Position numbers and translations under genes: made by a program. The notes under the pieces were generated by a model, which was given only the letters and a program-made list of their open reading frames with translations, was not told the DNA's origin and searched no databases. DNA of 22,099 nucleotides from Saccoglossus kowalevskii (taxonomy: Eukaryota > Hemichordata > Enteropneusta > Harrimaniidae). Every line of letters begins with the position of its first letter. Position 1 is the stretch's first letter. Where the stretch lies: positions 633,729 through 655,827 of the forward strand of contig NW_003120421.1 of NCBI RefSeq assembly GCF_000003605.2, read 5' to 3'. Of the stretch, positions 10,296-20,344 are shown in pieces.

Positions 10296-11296
10296 TCTAA
10301 CTCTGTCACATTTTTTTTTATTTTGTACGAAAACATTTCTACTAGACGCCAAAATAGTAAACTTAGATTCGCTGTTAAATAAGTAAAATCAAATATAAAA
10401 TCAAATAAAGTATTAGATGGACTGCAGAATAATATTGAGACATGAAAATATCAAAATGTTGTTATAGATTGTCTTTACATGAGCAGCTTGGAGCCAGCTA
10501 GTACAATTTATTCAAGACAATGTCATTTTATAGAAATGCGAGATTCTCCACTGTGTATAATTTTCAACAATTGAAAAATTCTTGCAGGAAAAGATGAGCA
10601 ATACGGTTATAATATTATAGTCATGTGATAATGGTTTACATACACCCTTTGGGCTATTTGACTGGTCACAAAAATAAAGATTTCTTTAAGGACTACATCA
10701 CTGGTAATAAATGATATGATACAAGGCTCCTTAACTTTTTGAAGACTTGCATTTGATCCTTAGCTTGTTATTGATTATCAACTCTATGATAACCCATTTA
10801 TAAATTCTAAATGATTCAGAATGAGTAAATACTTAGATCTAACATACGAGCAAAAATTTAAACTACTCTGAAGACAATATGGAATCAAACTTGTGTGTTC
10901 TATTCAATACGTTTGTATTTTATATTCTCAATTCAAACTTCACTACTAAAATGACCTATATTAGATGTGTATTTATTATAATGGTGGTTGGGTTGTTCAC
11001 AATTTTAAAATTTCTACTGTGAAATATTAAACATTTTCGATTTGATATTTTGTGAATGATTATGTGAATGTGAAAATTATTTTTTAGAGATTCTCTATCA
11101 CACTTTCCGTGGAATGGCACAGCTAAAATAAAATAATCTGCATGGCGACCCCGAATGGCGATGTAAGCTCTTAACACAATACTGCCATGACGTTTTTTCA
11201 TAGAACAACAAAATAATATAAGCATCGATCGGCGTGGACGGGGTTCAGACTCTCTGCACCTGTACACAATAAACTCGGTTATTAAGTATCTTTTGC
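10296..11296. other. Unique AT-rich sequence
   Basis: A 103-codon minus-strand frame (10956-11267) is the longest here. It has no recognisable domain, and its N-terminal part is basic. The block 11140-11240 is somewhat less AT-rich and directly precedes the SINE-like segment, so it may belong to an interspersed repeat. I could not confirm that. Confidence 0.5.
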
Positions 11297-11390
11297 GGGG
11301 ATGCCCGGTGGTCGAAGACGTGCTGTGACGTGAAGATAATTAGGCACCGTACTCGAACTTCGGTTCGATTCGAGTCACGCACGCAGTAGA
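11297..11390 (+). mobile_element. tRNA-like SINE head with box A and box B
   Basis: TGGTCGAAGACG at 11309-11320 fits the pol III box A pattern (TRGYNNARNNGG) loosely. GGTTCGATTCG at 11362-11372 fits box B (GGTTCGANTCC) at all but the last base. The boxes are 53 bp apart, a little more than in an ordinary tRNA. An inverted pair ACTCGAA / TTCGAGT surrounds box B. The cloverleaf does not fold properly: the canonical T-stem is poor and the acceptor arms do not pair. A SINE promoter region is therefore more likely than a tRNA gene. No A-tail or target-site duplication was delimited, so the 3' end is unknown. Confidence 0.45.
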
Positions 11391-11636
11391 TGTTAACTTC
11401 GATTTTACACAGCATTTACCCTTCCGTGTATTCGATGCTCAACAAAATAATATAATCGACTTCCATTCATTTTCACATAATTGTCCGCCCCAATAAATGA
11501 AACAGTACACACATGATGTTTGATCCCCGTCCCTGTCCCGTACGTATGGGCCAATCAATGATCTGCTGAAATCGCACCTATTTCATGTACGTATCATAGT
11601 AAATTACATAATTACATTCCATCACAAATGACCTGC
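11391..11636. other. AT-rich spacer between the SINE-like segment and the MITE candidate
   Basis: This may contain the tail of the SINE-like element. I could not assign it. No gene or repeat is visible. Confidence 0.45.
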
Positions 11637-11787
11637 TTAAAGCCGGGGAGTCGCCACCTGCGTATGCGTCATATTGCCACACCGTGTCATTGTTTACAAA
11701 CAAGCGTCTACCCATGAGCCTTTGCGTTTTAGCGTCGCTTGGGACTCAATTTCTGCGCATGCACAGGTGACGACCCTTCCACTTTAA
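11637..11787. mobile_element. Candidate MITE with TTAA ends (piggyBac-like target)
   Basis: TTAA at 11637-11640 and TTAA at 11784-11787 bound a 151-bp segment whose ends are imperfect inverted repeats of about 34 bp. The left end reads TTAAAG, then a G-rich block, GTCGCCACCTG and TATGCG. The reverse complement of the right end reads TTAAAG, then a G-rich block, GTCGTCACCTG and CATGCG. About 24 of 34 positions match. The interior, about 80 bp, has no coding capacity. TTAA target sites and short terminal inverted repeats are typical of piggyBac-type transposons and their non-autonomous derivatives. Arm divergence suggests an old copy. The right arm also contains TGCGCATGC, an NRF1-like word. 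Confidence 0.6.
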
Positions 11788-13674
11788 CTCAATCAGTGAC
11801 CATGTATCCATATATATTGTCGATCTAGACATCGAATCCAGGGTTTTATTTGCTGCTGAAAAATGTTTCATTATTAAATAGTGAAAATATTCTTTTCCTA
11901 GTAAACGGGTATTGTTGAGAACACGGAAACCATTAAACGGGTAGTATTCGAGACTAAGAAAGAATACTTTTCCAGTAAATTCTGAAGGAAACCCATCTGC
12001 TACCGGAGGCTAGCAAACTGAACTAGTAGTAGAAGTATTTACAAGGTGTTACAATGTGTTTTCAACTTATTTTACTCAAATGTCAAGTTACCAATTTAAT
12101 TTAACTGTCTGTTCCTTGCTTGAGAAATTCCGTTAGTACATTCCATGGAAATTCTAAGAAATTACTTTTGTAGTAATCATAAAAATAAATCTTCATAATA
12201 AGAGAAAAATCTAATTTGTCAATTTATTACAAGATTCCAGCTTGTTAACCCTCTTTTCATGGAGCTTGTTTCTCAGTTGGAAATCCGCGACGACTTTGAT
12301 TGGATTTTACGTGAAGTAATAAATTGTAATTATGTAAATGAAGTCATTTTCAAATCTGTTTTGGATTATGATATTCATTTCTAGTGTTATGTTCTGTTAC
12401 CGTAAATCACGTCACTTAAATTAGAAAAAAACGAGCACACAATATATTGCGCCGAATCCATTTTCCATAAGATTTCTTGATAAATTTGTCTTAAATTAAA
12501 ATAAAAAGTGTTAAAGGTCAGTGGTTGTGTGCGCGTTCGAATTCCGTGTTAACAAAGAAACAAAACCTGTGTTTCACACAGATTGTATACGTAACGAATG
12601 AGACACGGCGCAGTGCCTGGCCACCCTTTAAATTGTAACTCAAAATCCTAATCTGGGCCCAATATTCACATTTATTTTTGAAATATAAACTGCAATCGAC
12701 GATAGGTAACCAGCGACTTAATCTGATTAGTCAATCATTTGTGGTCTATGGTTGCATGGTTATAGGCACGTCCAGCATAACGGCTTCTCTCGATTTGAAT
12801 GAAACACGATATAATTATGCAAAATGAAGTTACACTTGTGCGAAAAACAGTATACATATGTGAGTATATGCAAAATAGACCTAGAAATGTTTCTTTACAT
12901 ATTCGGTGTACTTTATCTAAAAATATGTGAGCCGTGAAGAAGAATATTTAAGATCCATAAACTGTTTTTTTCACTCAGGCTGCTTCAATAATTGATGAAA
13001 AATAATCAGAATACAATAATCCATCCCAATTTGTCAATGCTTGGCGTAATATATTATCCTTAATCCGATAATCTGAAAGCTTTATCAGAATATCTAGATT
13101 TACGATATCAATTATTAAATGGCATGATAATAAATTTTATGTTTTTATCCCAAGATTATTGAAATGTCAGCTGTATCATTTATTTTCTTATTTTATTATT
13201 TTTCAAGTGATGATAAATTACTTTTTAAACTGATAGTGAATCTAATACGGATTAGAGTTCCTCTATTGTTGTGTTGCTGTCTTAGTTGTTACTACATTGT
13301 GTTTTTTATTTAAAGATCCTGTGGATCTAAGCATGGTAAGGTAGTTTGCATCTTTAACTCACATTATATGGGGTTTTATTAAAAAGTCTTTTTCGATGAG
13401 TTTGTTAACATTTTTGCTAAATTATGGTAAATTAAGATGCATTTGTTAAATGGTGTGTATTTCAAGAAGGTTTACAGAAACGAGTACTGCAACACGTGTT
13501 CCAGAAATCATGCAAAAAATAGTAAAAAGAAGTCAGTCATCAGTCAGGATAAAACAGAAATGAAATTTTACTGATTCGGACACTGGAGTGGATGACAATG
13601 GTCCATCTTGGGCTGGGTAACGAAACAATTATATGTCCACGGTCTGTATGTACATGTTTTGTAATCCCTTTTTG
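11788..13674. other. Unique AT-rich sequence
   Basis: No coding segment is recognisable. There is an E-box palindrome AACACGTGTT at 13491-13500 and octamer-like and homeodomain-like words around 12810. Short AT-rich words of this kind are expected by chance. No tandem or inverted repeat of note was found. Confidence 0.5.
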
Positions 13675-13985
13675 AGACTGTCCAATCAGCGCGTAAAATT
13701 TCTATTTAAATTGTGTTGATGCGCCCTCTATAAGCAGCATTGAGAAATATATTTGTACGAACATACGGTTGTATGCTTCGGGTTATCGGAATAATCTGAA
13801 AAATGTTTATCTTGTTTTGAAACCAAAGATTGTGGACAACGCATGCGCATATGCATGTTTCCTTTTCATCCTTGATGACAAATCAGAGCATCTCATTTAC
13901 ATATTATTATACTGCATTGTGGGATAGTATGTTTTCTGCTGTTTTGGTTGACCATTACAAAATCTGGAAGAGAAGACGGTAAAAA
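13675..13985 (+). promoter_or_regulatory. Candidate promoter with NF-Y, NRF1-like and ZNF143-like sites
   Basis: Three words typical of animal housekeeping promoters fall within about 245 bp. CCAATCAG at 13682-13689 is a canonical NF-Y box. CGCATGCGCAT at 13840-13850 is close to the NRF1 consensus. CTGCATTGTGGGATAGTAT at 13912-13930 resembles the ZNF143/Staf site (CTGCATTCTGGGA followed by a TTGTAGT-like part). A splice-donor-like ACG|GTAAAA follows at 13979. An acceptor-like pyrimidine tract ends in CCCAG at 14147. This could mark a non-coding first exon on the plus strand. Direction and start site are not established, and no coding exon is visible downstream within the window. Confidence 0.33.
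13721..13737 (-). promoter_or_regulatory. CTCF-like site
   Basis: GCGCCCTCTATAAGCAG matches the first nine positions of the common CTCF reverse-complement form GCGCCCTCTAGTGGCA and then diverges. It sits inside the promoter-like cluster, between the CCAAT box and the NRF1-like site. Confidence 0.25.
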
Positions 13986-15330
13986 AACTTGTGTAAATTA
14001 TTTTATCCCTCATTTAATTTTAAGCAAGGATCTTTTAGGATGACCATATTGTTATTATTATTATTTTGCTTGTTGTTTTTCTCTATTGAATGTATGTTGT
14101 TAGTCACGGTAAATTTTGTGTTTTTCTACAATTTTTTTTTTGCCCAGATTTCTACGACTTCCCCGAATTTTCAATGATTAACCTTTGACCGTGATTAATG
14201 TGTCAAGGGTATGCATAATGAGCAACATTCCGAAAGTTCATGGTGAAAAACAGAGATACATGATTAATTTTCGCCTGAAGGGTTCCACCTATTACAGGAA
14301 CATAGACTGACATTACGGAAGTAAGCTCGGATGATCTCGCGTTTGGAAGACAGACAGACAGGAAATGAAAGTCTGTTATTGGAATGGCTAATGGAATAGA
14401 CAACAGGAAGTTCAGTATTTTTATGTATTGTATACTACTTTATTTTTACCTGGATTTTAGTTTCATTAAAGGCTGTGAAAAAAAAAAAAATACTATCTAA
14501 TGAAAATACTTTTATCATGTTATTTTAATGTGTGGTAAGTAATACAAGCCAACTATAATAGCAGTTTCAGTGACAATTAATTACATGTACAACTAACACA
14601 GTATTCAAGTAATTTCTTTTAGAAATTTGTTGTGGAATTTAATGTCTGGGATGTTAAAATATTATCTTGTCAAATAAATCGCATCAAATGAATAAGCTAT
14701 ATGAAATACGAAGTTACAACTGAACACTGAACGTTTTTTGTAGTCACTTAAATAGTTAAACTTCATACTACAGTTTATACTATAGTGTGTACTAAACTAC
14801 CATGGTTTTTATTGGAATAGGCAACCTTAATGACATCTTAGAACGCAGTGGACGTTATTTTCGGGAGTGGGCATCCGGGCATTTTCACCGCCTGGCAACC
14901 ATCACAGGAGAAATCAAATTTTCAGAAAACTGTACTTTGGGCTCGTTGTTGAGACTCTCTTGAACAGTTTCACAGGATTGCCTCTGAGTTGAGTTTGTGC
15001 TGTTTCCTTGACTTTATCTATATTTTTAGCTATTTAGCTCGCACCGACCCCATAGAAATACATGGCAAGTTACATTGACATTACAGGTCGGCGTCATCTC
15101 TACAGTGCGTCATGAGACGACACAAATGAAGCTCCGCCTTCGAAAAGTATAAACTTTCTAGTAATGTATTTTGTCTCGCGATTATGTAGCAATGTGCATG
15201 AGATCTGCATCACACCACTTGCACATCTTCATATGAGAAATTCTTGTTTGTATATCTATCACTATATCTCTAGTTACAACATGTCATTATTACCTTGCTA
15301 CGATAAGCAACCGTGAGCTGGGTATATACA
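13986..15330. other. Unique sequence with poly(T) and poly(A) tracts
   Basis: A pyrimidine tract ending in CAG lies at 14122-14147 and an A13 run at 14478-14490. The A-run could be a retroposon tail, but I could not define a body or target-site duplication. The part 14860-14940 (GGGCATCCGGGC and nearby) is less AT-rich without matching anything I know. Frames are short. Confidence 0.5.
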
Positions 15331-15340
15331 CCCCCCCCCC
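15331..15340 (+). repeat. C10 homopolymer
   Basis: This is a run of ten C residues preceded by GTATATACA. It is a simple slippage-prone tract. Homopolymers of this length are also places where assemblies miscount. Confidence 0.9.
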
Positions 15341-15912
15341 TGTAGGAAATGCAAATGATGTTGCAATATTTTTAAATATAGAAAGATTTAAAAACAAAGT
15401 GTATATCAACAAAGTTACATTTATGTGGCTGGATCGGAAAGATAACCTGGATATGCGATCATACCATAGACCCTCTACTGGAGGGTCTGTGATCATACAG
15501 AACGTCCGTCAATGCTCCCGTCACGCTGTATTAACACCGTCTTGGATATAATATTATTACATTGATATCCTCGTCAAATATGTCTGAAATATCCATAAAA
15601 CCCAAACATTGTAACCGTTTCACTGCCATTGTGCTACAGTCTCCTGTTTCATTGTGTACAATTAATTTTAAATTTAAAGACAATTTGACAACCTTTGCAG
15701 GCAAATTCGATAAGACATATTGTTGCTGTGAAAATAAGTTAAATGTGAATTTGACGCCAGGAATATGGCGAAATGTTGTGACAGCAAGTTTCAGTCATTG
15801 TACGTCCTGAAATGTTGTCTTTGATAAATCACCACCAAGCAATTCCGCAGTGTTTTGCATTATACAACCTACAATCACGGTAAATGAGCCGCAGCTAAGA
15901 AAACACATAAAG
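15341..15912. other. Unique sequence, no supported gene
   Basis: A small hairpin (AGACCCTC / GAGGGTCT, 5-nt loop) lies at 15468-15488. The plus-strand frame at 15562-15810 gives at most 76 residues from its first ATG at 15580. It is cysteine-containing but matches no family I know. Confidence 0.45.
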
Positions 15913-15930
15913 GGCGCCCTCGAATGGCAG
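15913..15930 (-). promoter_or_regulatory. Good CTCF-like site
   Basis: GCGCCCTCGAATGGCA differs at only two positions from GCGCCCTCTAGTGGCA, a common reverse-complement form of the animal CTCF core. It is the best of three CTCF-like matches in the window, all in the same orientation. The match was made by eye and occupancy is unknown. Confidence 0.35.
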
Positions 15931-17105
15931 AATATGGCAACAAATGTTGTAGCATTTGCCGCCCTATGTCAATTACATCTCCTTAGACGGCCAGTAATGA
16001 CTTAATCAAAACACTTATAAGACTTAGAAGCAAAATGGCGGAAAAGATTTTATAACTATGCTTCATTTTGTGGCAGCTCTTCATTATAGTATCATGTAGT
16101 ACGTTTGATGGCCACTTCTTGGCAGACTGTCTGTCTCCATGTTTCACTTGAAAGGCTGCTATACGAGTGATTGGGCTCGTTCCGATCACTAAACTCCTCT
16201 ACGCCGAACACACACTGCTTCATTTAACTCTGATATATTTCGGCACCAGTGTTATTCGGCAGTAGTTGTGTTTTTTTAGTCTGCGTGCCATATATACTTG
16301 AATGACGCGTACAAACGAAGCGTTTAAAATTATGCGACGGTAGAGAGAAGAAAGTGTTTTTGTAATGAAATGGATATCAGTTTTGGATATGAAGCATGTT
16401 TCCTGGATGTGCGTCATTAAGAAACTAATACCGATTTTTCAGTTTGGCTTGTAACTTTTTCCCACTTCTTGATGTACTGTGTCTAGACTTGTGTCTGAAC
16501 TTGCGTCTATTGGTGAAATGATGTTTAACCACTGGAAGCGACATGTTCGTATTTCGCAGTGAGTGCTCACGGTGAGAGATCAATCATTTGAATATCAACG
16601 TTCGTGATATATTAACAACCTTGCCCGAGACGTCGCATACGTTCGTGTGACTAGCAGCGTTTTCAATTTTGACGTTCTGTGTATTACGTGGATATACCGT
16701 CAAAAAATGCCTAGAACCGCGACACCACGACTAATTTCGAACGTGCGCGGCCGCTTCTAAGTTGTTTTCTACGTAACACTAAGCCACTGATTAAACCCGA
16801 GCTGTTTATCAGTGGTCTCAATCTACGGCTATAGGTGATACAAACACGGTACAATCTCTACCTATACCTATTTCTTTCTAGCGGAACGCCGTTGAATTAA
16901 TTTCATTACGGGGTAAACCGATGTTAGTTTATTATTATTAATGTGGAAGGCTAAAGTCTCTGTACGATGACGTAAATAGCACAAAATAATCGAGGCGGCG
17001 ATGACAATCTTACAGTGACGAAACAACACATGATTAGAAAACCTCCTTATTAAAAAAAAATAAGAAGGGACTACCGTACGAACATGTGAAAAAGAATTGC
17101 TAGAG
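15931..17105. other. Unique sequence, CpG-containing, no supported gene
   Basis: The interval 16590-16760 has more CpGs than most of the window, including a GCGGCCGC (NotI) site at about 16747. It could be an unmethylated regulatory segment. I found no promoter motif set or coding frame there. Confidence 0.45.
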
Positions 17106-17117
17106 CCCCCCCCCCCC
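17106..17117 (+). repeat. C12 homopolymer
   Basis: This is a run of twelve C residues between TAGAG and ACCAATACACACA. It is a simple tract, probably polymorphic. Confidence 0.9.
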
Positions 17118-18540
17118 ACCAATACACACATTTTACTGAGCGCGATGGTTCCCGTTTTTAATAATCCGTGCTCTACATACAGGTATCAGTGCTATTTAGC
17201 TAATCCTGTGTTCATACAAATGACAGTTCAGGATATTCGCACATGATCCTCTTATTGTAAGTACTAATCCTCAATTGATCAGTTTTTTTTAATCCGGGAT
17301 ATTAAAATTTGAGTAATATTGATTGCAAATAAAAATCATTATCCGTTTTTTTTACATAATAACCTGTAATATTAATCCTTCAAATCCTTCAAAATATTGA
17401 GTACTTCTTTCAAAAATAATTAAATAATTTCGGAATTCCTGAAAATATTCGAGAAAACGATTTTCTATTATATCATTTAAATTATTAATTTGACAAGGAA
17501 ACAAATATTTATACCAAATACATTTTGCCAATTTTATGGCAGGGAAGAAAATACTGACAATTTGATTTAAAAAATTCTGCTGTAAAAATGTTGTTTTTTC
17601 GTGTATTTTTCGTATAATGCGTATACTTACGCGTACTATCAGACATTATAAATAAACTATATTGGGTCATATAAATAATATAATTAACCACTTTTTTGTG
17701 AGTCTTTTTCAGTTTCACTGTATCTTCAACGAAAGATAATTTACCTTTTTCTGAAAGTTTAAAAATTGTTTTTAGAAAGCTATATGGAAGATTTAATTAA
17801 TAAATTTACAAAAATCTGCTACAATGTTTTTAAATTCACGATATCGACGAATTTTGCTTCACAGTCATGCAGAAATTGCGAACTATTCATGAAGAAGTAC
17901 TTTAAAGCATAAACAATAGCCTGCTGCAGATGCCATTATCCTCTTGAAAACAACAAAGCGTGTTAATTACATCAGGTATCTCAGCCAGCTTACGCTGTGT
18001 TCGTGAACACCGTGAAAAGTAATCGTCCTTGACAAATATTGTCATAAAATGTTCCCATTTCTCTCATCACATGTTAAAATTTGCATGACGGGCTAATTCA
18101 TAATGGTTTTTATGTATCAGTATAGTGCTACTTTATCGCGATATTTCAAGTAGCATTGCTACGTTGTTACATGTCTTCGTTAATGGACAAATTAACGTAC
18201 AACAGCAAAGAACACTTTAAAGACAATGCCTGCGTCTGTCAAGTGCGTTATGGTTGTTAAATATTTATACAGAGTACCGAGATGTCATTGATGATTCTTT
18301 CAGTGTTGTTGTAGTGACAGTAATTTGATACGAGTTTTTCCATTTGCCAGCTATTCTTACTCGTATGCATTTCAAGAAGCCGTATCTGGTGCTAAGCGGA
18401 CAGCGTACTGTATTAACAATATCCAGTCAAATTACAATTTAAAAAAAATATATTATTAACTATTATTATCATTATTCACTTACTGAGAACAACTTTATAC
18501 TTAAAGTTCGAAGTACCCGTTCATATGTTAATAAACCTGT
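17118..18540. other. Very AT-rich unique sequence, possible conserved regulatory DNA
   Basis: The stretch 17260-17870 is among the most AT-rich in the window and has no coding frame of note. Between about 18000 and 18280 lie an octamer word ATTTGCAT (18079-18086), homeodomain TAAT cores (18092-18106) and an AT-rich AAATATTTAT stretch. That mix is seen in developmental enhancers, but also in any AT-rich DNA. Confidence 0.4.
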
Positions 18541-18547
18541 GACGTAA

Positions 18548-18572
18548 ATGGTTGACGAGATCTCATTCTCTG
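18548..18572 (-). repeat. Diverged copy of the AACGAGATCTCGG family, inverted
   Basis: AATGGTTGACGAGATCTC resembles the left arm at 2981-3000 (AATGGCCACCGAGATCTC). It lies in opposite orientation to the satellite that begins about 120 bp downstream. The head-to-head arrangement is like that at 2981-3056, with a longer spacer. Confidence 0.35.
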
Positions 18573-18689
18573 TCGTCATAGCGACGACTTTCCTCCAGAT
18601 CTAAGTAACCACGGTATTTGGAAAAGTGGATACATTGTTGGGATCCAATGGAAAAATATTGGAATGGCAACAAAATCTCGTGGCTCTGT

Positions 18690-19627
18690 CGCTTTTTAAC
18701 GATATCTCGGCAGCCATTTTTATGTCCTTCCGATTGGTGATTTCACTAGCTCTATCGTTCTTAACTATGTCTCGATAGCCATTATTACGTCTCTCCGATT
18801 GGTGATTTCACCAGCTTTCTCGTTTTCAACGATATCTCGGCGGCCATGATTATGTCTCTCCGATTGGTGGTGATTTCACTAGCTCTCACGTTCTCAACGA
18901 TATCTCAGCAGCCATGATTATGTCTCACCGATTGATGATTTCACTAGCTCTCTCGTTCTCAACGATATCTCGGAAGCCATGATTATGTCTCACCGATTGG
19001 TGATTTCACTAGCTCTCTCGTTCTCAACGATATCTCGGCGGCCATGATTATGTCTCACCGATTGGTGATTTCACTAGCTCTCTCGTTCTCAACGATATCT
19101 CGGCGGCCATGATTACGTCTCAACGATTGGTGATTTCACTAGCTCTCTCGTTCACAACGATATCTCGGAAGCCATGATTATGTCTCTCCGATTGGTGATT
19201 TCGCTAGCTCTCTCGTTCTCAACGATATCTCGGCGGCCATGATTATGTCTCTCCGATTGGTGATTTCGCTAGCTCTCTCGTTCACAACGATATCTCGGCA
19301 GCCATGATTATGTCTCTCCGATTGGTGATTTCACTAGCTCTCTCGTTCACAACGATATCTCGGCGGCCATGATTACGTCTCTACGATTGTTGATTTCACT
19401 AGCTCTCTCGTTCTCAATGATATCTCGGAAGCCATGATTATGTCTCTCTGATTGGTGATTTCACTAGCTCTCTCGTTCTCAACGATATCTCGGCAGCCAT
19501 GATTATGTCTCACCGATTGGTGATTTCACTAGCTCTCTCGTTCCAACGATATCTCGGCAGCCATGATTATGTCTCTCCGATTGGTGATTTCACTAGCTCT
19601 CGTTCTCAACGATATCTCGGCGGCCAT
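18690..19627 (+). repeat. 65-bp satellite array, about 14.5 units
   Basis: The unit contains CTCTCGTTCTCAACGATATC, then TCGGCGGCCATGATTATG, then TCTCTCCGATTGGTGATTT and CACTAGCT. The ACGATATCTCGG anchor recurs 15 times, its C falling at 18700, 18765, 18830, 18898 and so on to 19610. Eleven of the fourteen intervals are exactly 65 bp. The exceptions are 68 bp near the left edge and 64 and 63 bp at the right edge. The first units are the most diverged, as expected at an array edge. Each unit has about five CpGs, with frequent CG to CA or TG changes, and most carry ATTGG, an inverted CCAAT box. All typical array units have GATATC where the dispersed relatives have GAGATC, so one variant seems to have been amplified. 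Confidence 0.96.
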
Positions 19628-20219
19628 ACGCGTCGAAAATATATTATTTATATATAGTACAAGTTATTTTGTATAACACAATTTTTGATTGATAAGAAAT
19701 TAATCTCATTGTATTCTGAAAGAATCTGACGTCATTTATGACGTATGTTTCGGTGTGATTTAATATAATCCAGGCGAAACATTTTTAATCTTATGTATTT
19801 CCACAATATCACATAGCGCCTGTCGTTACCCATATTTAATCTCTGATGTCATCGATGCAGATTCTGAAGAAAAAAAAACGTTTATCATGGAATGTACCAA
19901 TCTCATTAAAAATAGTACTTTACGAGCGTTTTGTGTCATCTAAATTTTGACGGAGAGAAGATCTTGTTCACGTGAGTAGAAATTACTCAACCAATCGGGG
20001 AACATTTTACTTCTAGAATATACCACCATCATACTGCACACACACGGCGCGAACATTGTTGTTTGAAACGCGCATGCTGAGTGGATCTTCGAAATTGTGA
20101 GGTTTGAGTGACACTCCAATCAGTCAGATCTATCTGCGGGTACAGTAAAAGTGTATCATTTATATGTGTGTATAAAGCGCGATAGGATATAATATTTGAG
20201 GGGATAAACAAGTCAAGTG
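19628..20219. other. Unique AT-rich spacer after the 65-bp satellite
   Basis: It contains the CRE site at 19727-19734. I see no gene, RNA or further repeat until the dispersed satellite relative that follows. Confidence 0.5.
19727..19734. promoter_or_regulatory. CRE palindrome TGACGTCA with adjacent half-site
   Basis: This exact CRE is followed five bases later by TGACGTA. It lies 100 bp beyond the right edge of the 65-bp satellite. It is the third exact CRE in the window. Confidence 0.3.
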
Positions 20220-20340
20220 GTTATCTCGCTGTTAACGAGATCTCGGCGTCCATTTCCCAGCATACACTTAGATATCTTTAAAGCACATGAAATTAAACCA
20301 GTCATGATTATGTCGCTCCCATGGGTCATTTCACTTGTTA
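20220..20340 (+). repeat. Dispersed, interrupted relative of the 65-bp satellite unit
   Basis: AACGAGATCTCGGCGTCCAT at about 20235-20254 corresponds to AACGATATCTCGGCGGCCAT of the array. CATGATTATGTCGCTCCC at about 20303, followed by GGTCATTTCACT, corresponds to the next part of the unit. In between lie about 50 bp with no counterpart in the array. The core is the palindromic GAGATC form seen at 2981-3056, not the array's GATATC form. This copy could be an ancestral, longer family member from which the satellite unit arose by deletion, or a unit later interrupted. Confidence 0.7.
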
Positions 20341-20344
20341 CTAT

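Noticed and set aside
10956-11267. 103-codon minus-strand frame
   Set aside because: Its length is at the chance limit, no family resemblance is visible, and its amino acid make-up tracks the local base composition.
11297-11390. Functional tRNA gene
   Set aside because: The acceptor arm does not pair, the T-stem is poor and the box spacing is long, so a SINE head is a better reading.
13989-14177. Hydrophobic small frame resembling a membrane peptide
   Set aside because: Its Leu and Phe runs come from T-rich simple sequence, which also explains the acceptor-like tract.
14478-14490. A13 run as the tail of a retroposed element
   Set aside because: I could not find a body with pol III boxes or a target-site duplication upstream.
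15562-15810. Plus-strand frame of about 80 codons
   Set aside because: It opens at TTG, with the first ATG 18 bases in. There is no known domain, and no splice or promoter context ties it to a gene.
18690-19627. CRISPR array
   Set aside because: Units follow each other directly with no unique spacers, and the surroundings look eukaryotic. The same applies to the 31-bp, 89-bp and 16-bp arrays.
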